DNA of 13,457 bases from Deltaproteobacteria bacterium (GTDB lineage: Bacteria; Desulfobacterota; Syntrophia; Syntrophales; UBA2210): the NCBI GenBank assembly GCA_011056825.1, contig DSBH01000097.1:1-13457 (forward strand), in the 5' to 3' direction. Positions 7,308 through 13,457 of the stretch are shown here, one piece after another. Every line of letters starts with the position of its first letter. The first letter of the stretch is position 1. The translations under genes were made by a program, and so were the position numbers. The notes under the pieces were generated by a model, which worked only from the letters and a program-made list of their open reading frames with translations, was not told the origin of the DNA and searched no databases.

Positions 7308-8348
7308 GTGACCAGTCAGTCTTCCGTGTCGCCGCCCGGTTCTGCAGGCGAGGGGAAACAGGCGCCCGTGAGAAACAGCGATTACTACGTGAATGGCGTG
7401 CTGGCGGCCGACAGGTTGGTTCTGTCCAAAACCATTACCCTCATGGAGAGTTCTCTGCCCGAGCACCAGGAAATGGCCCTGGATGTTGTTGAACGATTGC
7501 TGCCCCACACGGGTAAGGCGATTCGACTGGGTATCACGGGTGTCCCGGGAGGCGGGAAGAGTACATTCATTGAGACGCTTGGCATGAAACTGATCGAAGC
7601 GGGCCACCGCGTGGCGGTTATCGCCGTCGATCCAAGCAGCAAGATAAGCGGCGGAAGCATCATGGGCGACAAGACCCGGATGCAGTTTCTTTCCGCCCAG
7701 GAAAACGCCTTTGTCCGCCCGGCGGCGACGGGGCAGACACTGGGAGGTGTGGCCAGGAAAACAAGGGAATCCATGCTGATTTGCGAAGCGGCCGGTTTTG
7801 ACGTGGTGATCGTCGAAACAGTGGGCGTGGGCCAGCTGGAGACGACAGTGGCTTCCATGGTGGATTTTTTTCTCGTGCTCATGATTCCCGGCGCGGGAGA
7901 TGAGCTGCAGGGAATCAAGCGGGGCATACTTGAACTTGCCGACGCCATTGTCATCAACAAGGCCGACGGCGATAACCTGACGAAAGCGCGTCTGGCGCAA
8001 CGGGAATACGAAACGGCTCTTCACCTGGTTAATCCCAGGTCACCTGACTGGCGGCCTCCCGTTCTGACGTGCAGCGCCCTTGAAAAAACGGGTATTGACG
8101 AGGTGTGGGACGTGGTCCTGCGCCACCGGGAGAAACTGGGCGCCACGGGAGAACTGGAAGCGCGGCGCCGGGAGCAGGTTTTTGAATGGACGTGGTTTCT
8201 GGTGGACGAGGGACTGCGGGAATGGTTCTACAAAAACGCCGGTACGAAAACCCTGTTGCCGGCGATTAAAAAGAAAATCGGATCGGGTGTCATCACTCCG
8301 ACGCGGGCAGCGCGCGAATTGCTCGAAACGATCACCGGTAAGGAATAA
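7308..8348 (+). CDS. meaB: MeaB/ArgK-family GTPase, mutase chaperone
   Basis: P-loop G3E-family GTPase that loads adenosylcobalamin into methylmalonyl-CoA mutase and protects or repairs it. Motifs are Walker A GVPGGGKST (78-86), the Walker B and switch region DVVIVETVGVGQ (165-176), the guanine-specificity motif NKAD (217-220) and CSALE (255-259); a C-terminal helical dimerisation arm follows. The P-loop reads GVPGGGKST where many homologues have GPPGAGKST, a mild change. The gene begins 21 bp after the mutase stop. The start is uncertain: GTG 7308 has AAGGA 11 nt upstream and adds about 20 low-complexity residues before the region conserved in the family; GTG 7368 (V21) would remove them. 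The next gene begins near or overlapping its stop, so the three are almost certainly co-transcribed. Confidence 0.93.
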   Translation: MTSQSSVSPPGSAGEGKQAPVRNSDYYVNGVLAADRLVLSKTITLMESSLPEHQEMALDVVERLLPHTGKAIRLGITGVPGGGKSTFIETLGMKLIEAGHRVAVIAVDPSSKISGGSIMGDKTRMQFLSAQENAFVRPAATGQTLGGVARKTRESMLICEAAGFDVVIVETVGVGQLETTVASMVDFFLVLMIPGAGDELQGIKRGILELADAIVINKADGDNLTKARLAQREYETALHLVNPRSPDWRPPVLTCSALEKTGIDEVWDVVLRHREKLGATGELEARRREQVFEWTWFLVDEGLREWFYKNAGTKTLLPAIKKKIGSGVITPTRAARELLETITGKE

Positions 8349-8392
8349 TGAAGGCTATGCGGAAACAATATGAAACAGAGGAGGGAAAGACT

Positions 8393-8824
8393 ATGCGTAT
8401 TTGCGCGATTGACCATGTAGGCATCGCGGTCAGGAGTATCGAAGAAGGTGTAAAAATATATGAAACGCTCGGCATCAGGTTCACCGGCGTTGAGGATGTG
8501 CCGGAGCAGAAGGTGAAGACGGCCTTTCTTCCTGTGGGAGAGACCGAGATAGAACTGCTGGAGGCGACAGCGCCCGACAGCCCGGTGGCGAAATTCCTCG
8601 AAACGAGGGGCGAGGGGATCCATCATATCGCCCTGCGGGTGGACGATATAGATGGTGTTCTGAAAGAGCTGAAAGAAGCGGGAGTTCGCCTTATCGATCA
8701 GGAACCGCGTTACGGGGCGGGGGGAGCCCGGATTGCCTTTGTGCATCCCAAGGCGACCGGCGGAGTTCTTATTGAATTGGCAGAGCGTGGAGACGCGCCT
8801 GAACATGAAGGAGGGAGTCGGTGA
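8393..8824 (+). CDS. mce: Methylmalonyl-CoA epimerase (VOC fold)
   Basis: Interconverts the (S) and (R) epimers of methylmalonyl-CoA, linking biotin-dependent carboxyl transfer to the mutase. From ATG 8393 the protein is 143 residues, the normal size, starting with ICAIDHVGIAV. Two beta-alpha-beta-beta-beta modules are apparent. Likely metal ligands are H8 (DHVGIAV), H78 (GIHHIAL) and E128 (GGVLIELAE), with E54 in EIELLEA near the fourth position. A longer reading from ATG 8348 overlapping the meaB stop would add 15 residues outside the family; AGGAGGG at 8379-8385, seven bases before 8393, decides the shorter start. Its TGA overlaps the GTG of the next gene in a GTGA arrangement, so the carboxyltransferase is probably translationally coupled. 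Confidence 0.95.
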   Translation: MRICAIDHVGIAVRSIEEGVKIYETLGIRFTGVEDVPEQKVKTAFLPVGETEIELLEATAPDSPVAKFLETRGEGIHHIALRVDDIDGVLKELKEAGVRLIDQEPRYGAGGARIAFVHPKATGGVLIELAERGDAPEHEGGSR

Positions 8825-10362
8825 CAACAAGGGAAAAAATAGCGGAACTTGAATCCCGTCGTCTTCGCATGGAAGGCGGCGGCGGACCGAAAGCGTTAGA
8901 AAAACTAAGGGCTACGGGCAGGCTCACGGCGAGAGAGCGGCTGGCGCTGCTGTTCGATGAAGGTTCTTTCGATGAACTGGATCTTTTTGTGAGCCACCGG
9001 TGCGTCGATCTGGGCATGGACAGTGTCGAAACACCGGGGGAAGGAGTCGTGACGGGACACGGACTCGTCAACGGCCGCCGCGTGTTCGCCTTCGCCCAGG
9101 ATTTCAGCGTCATGGGGGGGTCTCTGGGAGAGATGCACGCCGCCAAGATAGTCAAATGCCTTGACAAGGCGATAGACGTGGGTTGCCCCGTTGTTGGTCT
9201 CAACGATTCAGGCGGCGCCCGGATTCAGGAAGGTGTGGACGCGCTTTCGGGATACGGTCGAATATTTTCCCGAAATACCCTGGCTTCGGGAGTTATACCC
9301 CAGATAACGGCCATAATGGGACCGTCCGCGGGCGGCGCCGTCTATTCTCCGGCCCTGATGGACTTCATTTACATGGTGAAGCAGGACTATGCACGCATGT
9401 TCATCACGGGGCCACAGGTTATCGAGGCGACGACGGGCGAGAAGATCGGCGCCACGGAGCTTGGTGGCGCCATGACCCACAACGAGACCAGCGGCGTGGC
9501 GCACTTCGTGGCGGAAAACGACGCCGACTGTATTGAACAGATCAGGCGGCTTCTGAGTTATCTTCCCTCGAACTGTCGCGGAAAGGCGCCCGCGGTGGAG
9601 ACTTCCGATTCACCTGATCGCATCGAGGACGCTCTGGATGATATCGTTCCGGACCGGAGCAACCGTCCCTACGACATGAAGAAGGTTATCGCCCTGGTGG
9701 TGGACGAAGGTGACATCTACGAAAGCCAGGCTTATTACGCGAAAAACATCATCACCTGTTTTGCCCGGCTTGACGGGAAAACCGTTGGAATCATCGCCAA
9801 CCAGCCGCGGCATATGGCGGGCTGTCTCGATATCAACGCCTCGGACAAGGCGTCGCGGTTCATCCGGTTCTGCGACTGCTTCAACATTCCGATACTGACC
9901 TTTGTGGATGTTCCCGGTTATCTTCCGGGGACGAGACAGGAATTCGGCGGGATCATCCGTCACGGCGCGAAGCTGCTCTTTGCCTACCCGGAGGCCACAG
10001 TGCCCAAGGTGACGGTCGTAGTGCGAAAGGCGTACGGCGGCGCCTACCTCGGCATGTGCTCGGGCCAGACGGGCGCTGACATGGTAATCGCCTGGCCCAC
10101 CGCGGAGATTGCCGTCATGGGTGCGTCGGGGGCGGCGAATATAATCTTCCGTGGCCTGAACGACGAAGACCTCGCCGCCAGGACTGAAGAATACGAACGG
10201 AACTTCGCCAATCCCTATCGAGCGGCCGCACGGGGTTACGTGGACCAGGTGATCGAACCGAGGAATACCCGGCCGGCGGTGATTCAGGCTTTCCGCATGC
10301 TGGAAGGGAAAACCCACAATAAGAACCGGCCGTGGAAAAAACACGGGAATATTCCTCTGTGA
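8821..10362 (+). CDS. mmdA: Carboxyltransferase subunit, methylmalonyl-CoA decarboxylase alpha / PccB type
   Basis: Biotin-dependent carboxyltransferase with two crotonase-like halves, 513 residues, moving CO2 between carboxybiotin and propionyl-CoA/methylmalonyl-CoA. N-half motifs include FSVMGGSLGEMHA, the oxyanion loop DSGGARIQEGV (129-139) and MGPSAGGAVYSPAL (166-179). The C-half has NQPRHMAG, FVDVPGYLPGT, KAYGGAYLGMCSG (403-415) and MGASGAANIIF (433-443). At the position where propionyl-CoA carboxylase PccB has the specificity aspartate (Asp422 in Streptomyces coelicolor), this protein has L410, as in transcarboxylase 12S and close to MmdA. With the divergent OadG-like gene, this favours Na+-pumping methylmalonyl-CoA decarboxylase or transcarboxylase over ATP-dependent carboxylase, but the biotin subunit is not in the window. 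The GTG start overlaps the epimerase stop, with an AGGAGGG-type site just upstream. Family is sure; the exact complex is inferred. Confidence 0.92.
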   Translation: MTTREKIAELESRRLRMEGGGGPKALEKLRATGRLTARERLALLFDEGSFDELDLFVSHRCVDLGMDSVETPGEGVVTGHGLVNGRRVFAFAQDFSVMGGSLGEMHAAKIVKCLDKAIDVGCPVVGLNDSGGARIQEGVDALSGYGRIFSRNTLASGVIPQITAIMGPSAGGAVYSPALMDFIYMVKQDYARMFITGPQVIEATTGEKIGATELGGAMTHNETSGVAHFVAENDADCIEQIRRLLSYLPSNCRGKAPAVETSDSPDRIEDALDDIVPDRSNRPYDMKKVIALVVDEGDIYESQAYYAKNIITCFARLDGKTVGIIANQPRHMAGCLDINASDKASRFIRFCDCFNIPILTFVDVPGYLPGTRQEFGGIIRHGAKLLFAYPEATVPKVTVVVRKAYGGAYLGMCSGQTGADMVIAWPTAEIAVMGASGAANIIFRGLNDEDLAARTEEYERNFANPYRAAARGYVDQVIEPRNTRPAVIQAFRMLEGKTHNKNRPWKKHGNIPL

Positions 10363-10399
10363 AAAAGTCGGCTGGGTGTAAAAGAAAGAACGCTGTATT

Positions 10400-11602
10400 A
10401 TGAACCTCGCGCAATATCTGGTCAAAAGGGCGAAACGGGTTCCGAACAAGACGGCGGTCCGTTGCGGAAGCGATACGATCACCTTTCGGGAACTGGACAT
10501 CCGCTCGAATCGTCTCGCCGATGGTCTCAGGGATCTCGGCCTTGAGCCGGGTGACCGGGCGCTTGTCGTAATGCCCGCCAGCATCGACCGGATAGCGGTG
10601 TTTTTCGCGCTGGCCAAGGCCGGCCTCGTGGAAGTTCCTGCTGATTGTGCGGTAGATCCGGAAACACTCAGCCATATCGTCGAAGAAACGAGCCCGAAGA
10701 TTTTTATCGGCGCCGAGACTCACCTGGAAACCGTTCGAACTGTATTTTCAGCCAAACAAGGGCCTCCCATACGGCTCGCGCGCGGCGTGTCCACGGAAAG
10801 CGAATTCATAAACCTGGAATCCGTTCTGTCGAACCGGCCGGAGTATCCATTGTACGCGGCTGATGATGACGATACAGTTACCGTCCTGTATACCGGAGGA
10901 CTGCGGGGAATCATGCTGACCCACGGCAACTTCGCGAGTATCTGCAGCGCCTGGAGCATGATAAACGGAGATGGCGATCCGGACACGGTTGTTCTCGGTG
11001 CAGTACCGCTGTGTCATCCGTACGGCATCACCGGCCTGCTGAATATATCGATGTACCAGGGGCAGACAATCGAGCTCTTTCAGGAATTTAACGCAGAGAA
11101 AATGGTTGATGCTCTTGAGAGGGAACATCGATCTATGCTGTATGTCCTGCCGGACATGCTGGAACCGTTGATCGCCGCCGCCGGGCGTCGGTCTTTGCGG
11201 CGCGGGTCGCCCGCGTGTTGCATTATCGCCGGCGGATTGCCGCTGCCGGAACAGCGGGACACAGTACATCAATTATTCAAGGGTAAAATATATGACGTTT
11301 ACGGCATGGCGGAAGCACCCCTGTGCGCCGCCGGTTCACCGGGAAAAGAGGCAAGAAAAGGGTCGATAGGCCGTTTCGTTCCGGGATGCCGTGCCCGCGT
11401 TGTTGACGATGAGCTTCGGGATCTGCCGCCCGGCGGAACGGGTGAACTGCTTCTCAAAGGTCCGGGAGTGATGAAGGGATATCTGAACCGGCATGAAGAA
11501 ACGAAACATATTCTGGAAAACGGCTGGCTTCACACCGGCGATACAGCCCGCGTGGATGAAGAAGGCTATCTGTACCTCGTGAATCGAGCAAGTGCGTGGT
11601 GA
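10400..11602 (+). CDS. Degenerate, C-terminally truncated AMP-binding acyl-CoA synthetase
   Basis: The 400-residue frame resembles the large N-terminal domain of ANL-superfamily acyl-CoA synthetases, which activate carboxylic acids with ATP and CoA. Kept features are the N-terminal TFREL region, LTHGNF (173-178), the PLCHPYG region, YGMAEA (301-306), GELLLKGPGVMKGYLN, GWLHTGDTARVDEEGYLYL and the hinge-like VNR (394-396). Two key parts are gone. The phosphate-binding A3 loop, normally YTSGTTGxPKG, reads YTGGLRG (164-170), about four residues short. The protein stops a few residues after the hinge, so the roughly 100-residue C-terminal domain with the catalytic lysine is missing. It lies 37 bp after the carboxyltransferase with only a weak ribosome site (AAAGAAAGAA). 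It is probably a decaying gene, less likely a non-catalytic acyl-binding homologue; the lost activity may have been activation of a hydroxy- or short-chain acid. Confidence 0.82.
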   Translation: MNLAQYLVKRAKRVPNKTAVRCGSDTITFRELDIRSNRLADGLRDLGLEPGDRALVVMPASIDRIAVFFALAKAGLVEVPADCAVDPETLSHIVEETSPKIFIGAETHLETVRTVFSAKQGPPIRLARGVSTESEFINLESVLSNRPEYPLYAADDDDTVTVLYTGGLRGIMLTHGNFASICSAWSMINGDGDPDTVVLGAVPLCHPYGITGLLNISMYQGQTIELFQEFNAEKMVDALEREHRSMLYVLPDMLEPLIAAAGRRSLRRGSPACCIIAGGLPLPEQRDTVHQLFKGKIYDVYGMAEAPLCAAGSPGKEARKGSIGRFVPGCRARVVDDELRDLPPGGTGELLLKGPGVMKGYLNRHEETKHILENGWLHTGDTARVDEEGYLYLVNRASAW

Positions 11603-11645
11603 AGATGGTCTTCGCAAAGAGTTAGACAAAACCGCCGCGGCATAG
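11583..11645 (+). pseudogene. Out-of-frame relic of the synthetase C-terminal tail
   Basis: In the frame one base ahead of the truncated synthetase, 20 codons from 11583 to a TAG at 11643-11645 read into a tail ending GLRKELDKTAAA. This resembles the end of acyl-CoA synthetases, where a G-K-x-L-R-x-E-L motif carrying the catalytic lysine precedes the C-terminus; here GLRKEL has the flanks but not the motif lysine. The simplest reading is an internal deletion of most of the C-terminal domain with a frame change at the junction. The match is short, so the call is tentative. Confidence 0.45.
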
Positions 11646-11678
11646 AGTGAGAGGCAGCACTTACAAGGAGGAAAGACC

Positions 11679-13145
11679 ATGAGGACAAAAGAGCAGTGGA
11701 TCGAAGGACTGAGCAGGATGAAGCGGAATCTTTACCACGGGGGCGAGAAAATAGGCCGGGACAACGAAGAATTTCTCCCATCGTTCAATGTCATGGGAGC
11801 GACGTTCGAACTGGCCACGCATCCCGACTACGAAGAACTCCTGACAGCCACGTCTCACCTGACGGGAGAGAAAATCAACCGCTTCTGCCACATTCACCAG
11901 AATACCGATGATCTGCACAAGAAACAGGATATGACCCGCGCACTCTGTCAGTATGTGGGAGGATGCGTGCAACGATGCATGGGAATAGACGCGGCGAACG
12001 CCATCTATACTGTTTCTTATGAGGCGGACAAGCTGAACAACGGGGCCACACAGTATCACGAGAACTTCAAAAAGTGGCTTGAGCGGTTTCAGCGGGAAGA
12101 TCTGGTCGGTTGCTGCGCCCAGACGGACGTGAAGGGCGACCGGATGTTGCGGCCCCACCAGCAGCCCGATCCCGACCAGTACGTGCACGTTGTGGAAAAG
12201 AACAAGGACGGTATCATCGTCAGGGGCGCCAAGCTTCACATATCGGAAGCCGCCATCGCCGACGAGATCCTGGTGGTTCCCACGCGGGCATTGCTGGAGA
12301 AGGACAAGGATTACGCCGTGTCATTCGCCGTGCCGGGTGACTGGGACGGCGTGAAACATCTTGTGACGATACATAATTATCGCAGGCGGCAATATTTCCC
12401 CAAGGGATTCGACGCGGGGAGCAGCGATTCTTATGTGATATTCGATGACGTCTTCGTACCCTGGGAGCGAGTGTTCCTCTGCGGCGAACACCAGCATGGC
12501 GGAATCCTGGCGCTTCTGTTCGCCTTGTTCCACCGTCACAGTTACTCGGGATGCAAGCCGGCACTGGGGGACCTGATGCTGGGGACCTGCGCGTTGGCGG
12601 CCGACGCCAACGGCATAACGAAAGCCAAGCATGTCCACACGAAGTTCGCGGAAATCATCAAGGTGACGGAGCTTGGTTATGCCGCCGGTTTTACCGCGTC
12701 GTCGCTGGGCAAACCGGAGGTGTACATGCCGGGAGCAGGTTTCGCCCCGTACGGTCCGGGCAATTATATTCCCCATTCCATCTTTTGTAACGTGGGCCGA
12801 TGCCTGACGGGCGAGGCCGTGTTTCACGAGATGGAAATGCTGGCCGATATTTCCGGCGGTGTCCCGGCCACGTTTCCCTACGAGGGAGAGTTCGTGAATT
12901 CTGAAACAGCCGAAATCGCCAAGAAATATACCACGCGGAGCAGCATGATGTCTCCCGAGAACCAGGCACAGCTCTGGCGTCATGTCGGAGACCTGGCCTG
13001 CTCGGCAAAGGGGGGCATTGCAAACTTCGGTGCGCTGCACGGCGGCGGTTCGCCCCGAATGGAAGAAATTGCCATTACAACACAATACGACATCGAAGCC
13101 CGCCGTGAGATAGTTCGTCGAATCGCCGGCATGACCAAGGATTAG
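11679..13145 (+). CDS. abfD: 4-hydroxybutyryl-CoA dehydratase / vinylacetyl-CoA isomerase family
   Basis: Radical [4Fe-4S]/FAD enzyme of the 4-hydroxyphenylacetate-3-hydroxylase fold that dehydrates 4-hydroxybutyryl-CoA to crotonyl-CoA and isomerises vinylacetyl-CoA. The length of 488 matches characterised AbfD (about 490). The cluster ligands of the Clostridium aminobutyricum enzyme (C99, C103, H292, C299) correspond to C96 and C100 in GGCVQRCMGIDA and to H285 and C292 in FHRHSYSGCKPA; the accessory glutamine (Q98), tyrosine (Y289) and lysine (K293) keep the same spacing. This set separates true dehydratases from flavin monooxygenases of the same fold. AGGAGG at 11666-11671 fixes the ATG. 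The enzyme is oxygen-sensitive, which supports an anaerobic host. Clustering with methylmalonyl-CoA mutase and thiolases suggests a role joining C4 hydroxyacids or succinyl-CoA to crotonyl-CoA. A related but different hydroxyacyl-CoA substrate is possible. Confidence 0.92.
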   Translation: MRTKEQWIEGLSRMKRNLYHGGEKIGRDNEEFLPSFNVMGATFELATHPDYEELLTATSHLTGEKINRFCHIHQNTDDLHKKQDMTRALCQYVGGCVQRCMGIDAANAIYTVSYEADKLNNGATQYHENFKKWLERFQREDLVGCCAQTDVKGDRMLRPHQQPDPDQYVHVVEKNKDGIIVRGAKLHISEAAIADEILVVPTRALLEKDKDYAVSFAVPGDWDGVKHLVTIHNYRRRQYFPKGFDAGSSDSYVIFDDVFVPWERVFLCGEHQHGGILALLFALFHRHSYSGCKPALGDLMLGTCALAADANGITKAKHVHTKFAEIIKVTELGYAAGFTASSLGKPEVYMPGAGFAPYGPGNYIPHSIFCNVGRCLTGEAVFHEMEMLADISGGVPATFPYEGEFVNSETAEIAKKYTTRSSMMSPENQAQLWRHVGDLACSAKGGIANFGALHGGGSPRMEEIAITTQYDIEARREIVRRIAGMTKD

Positions 13146-13261
13146 GAATCCCGGTCGGCGTCGGGCCAGCGTTTCGAGGACGCGTTCAGCTGGAACGGGC
13201 GATGCCTCGAATCGAAATGACCGGTCTCGCCGGGACACATGATGAGAAGGAGAAAAACGGA

Positions 13262-13457
13262 ATGAGAGAAGTAGTTATTGTGGATATGGCCCGAAGCGCC
13301 ATCGGCAGGCACGGGGGCACGATCAAAAACGTGCCTTTTTGGGATCTGCTGGGGCAGACAGCGCGGGCCGTGGTGGAGAGAAACAAGCCTTCCGTCAGTC
13401 CGGAAAGCTATGATTATGTCATCATGGGACACGTGAAGCAGAACACGATTCGGGCCA
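13262..13457 (+). CDS. Second thiolase, N-terminal part (cut by window edge)
   Basis: Only 65 residues are present, starting MREVVIVDMARSAIGRHGG, the usual opening of acetyl-CoA acetyltransferases, followed by a DLLGQTARAVVER helix and a YDYVIMGHVKQ strand matching the thiolase N-terminal fold. AAGGAG at 13247-13252 lies nine bases before the ATG. The catalytic cysteine would be beyond the window edge. It resembles the short-chain PhaA/AtoB start pattern (VVIVDxxRxxIGRxGG) more than the FadA-like thiolase at 3916, so the two are unlikely to be recent duplicates. It follows the dehydratase by 116 bp and is probably the next operon gene, perhaps cleaving acetoacetyl-CoA derived from crotonyl-CoA. 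Confidence 0.85.
   Translation, partial: MREVVIVDMARSAIGRHGGTIKNVPFWDLLGQTARAVVERNKPSVSPESYDYVIMGHVKQNTIRA

Noticed and set aside
7288..7311. Seven-codon mini-frame whose TGA overlaps the GTG of meaB
   Set aside because: It could be a coupling leader, but it has no own ribosome site at proper spacing and such short frames arise easily by chance.
7107..8024. Minus-strand open frame of 305 codons opposite the mutase end and meaB
   Set aside because: Shadow of real genes; no domain, no promoter or ribosome site, and atypical composition. The similar antisense frames at 2020-2808, 5505-6320 and 12321-13238 were rejected for the same reasons.
8348..8392. Upstream ATG start for the epimerase overlapping the meaB stop
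   Set aside because: It adds 15 residues absent from the family, while ATG 8393 has an AGGAGGG at ideal spacing.
9610..10617. Minus-strand open frame of 335 codons
   Set aside because: It lies opposite the carboxyltransferase and synthetase, whose motifs are unmistakable; its translation is Arg/His-rich with no family pattern, as expected from antisense of GC-biased codons.
13146..13261. 116-bp gap before the second thiolase as a possible promoter or terminator
   Set aside because: I found no stable stem with a T-run and no convincing -35/-10 pair; it is simply the longest spacer within the run of operon genes.

Overview
The window looks like part of a bacterial chromosome from a strict anaerobe. 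I would guess a syntrophic or sulfate-reducing Desulfobacterota (deltaproteobacterial) lineage. The reasons are an OadG-type sodium-pump subunit, an oxygen-sensitive 4-hydroxybutyryl-CoA dehydratase with its full [4Fe-4S] ligand set, a PAS-PAS-LuxR regulator of a style common in that group, strong AGGAGG ribosome sites and moderately high GC. This placement is inference. No rRNA, tRNA, IS element, CRISPR array or phage gene was seen.

Layout: at the left edge a leftward gene begins (121 down to the edge) encoding the N-terminus of an OadG-like gamma subunit of a Na+-pumping decarboxylase. A 345-bp divergent control region (122-466) follows, holding overlapping hairpins and short repeats. Everything after it is on the plus strand. 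First comes a PAS-PAS-LuxR regulator (467-1822), then a 200-bp promoter-like gap (1823-2022). Then comes a tightly packed run of nine genes: a large acyl-CoA dehydrogenase (2023-3858), a thiolase (3916-5094), a one-chain B12-dependent methylmalonyl-CoA mutase (5157-7286), its GTPase chaperone MeaB (7308-8348), methylmalonyl-CoA epimerase (8393-8824), a carboxyltransferase of the MmdA/PccB type (8821-10362), a degenerate AMP-binding acyl-CoA synthetase (10400-11602), a 4-hydroxybutyryl-CoA dehydratase (11679-13145), and a second thiolase cut by the right edge (13262 onward).

How the genes fit together: mutase, MeaB, epimerase and carboxyltransferase form the succinyl-CoA / (R)- and (S)-methylmalonyl-CoA / propionyl-CoA interconversion module. 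With the divergent OadG gene, the carboxyltransferase is most simply the alpha subunit of a membrane Na+-coupled methylmalonyl-CoA decarboxylase, or a transcarboxylase-like enzyme. Acyl-CoA dehydrogenase, 4-hydroxybutyryl-CoA dehydratase and two thiolases add a beta-oxidation / crotonyl-CoA branch. The operon therefore joins C3/C4-dicarboxyl metabolism to C4 acyl-CoA metabolism. The PAS regulator is the obvious candidate controller.

The most unusual points are the acyl-CoA synthetase, which has lost its ATP-loop motif and its C-terminal domain and leaves an out-of-frame relic of its tail; the co-occurrence of 4-hydroxybutyryl-CoA dehydratase with the methylmalonyl-CoA module; and the control region, with a terminator-like hairpin that competes with an overlapping alternative hairpin.
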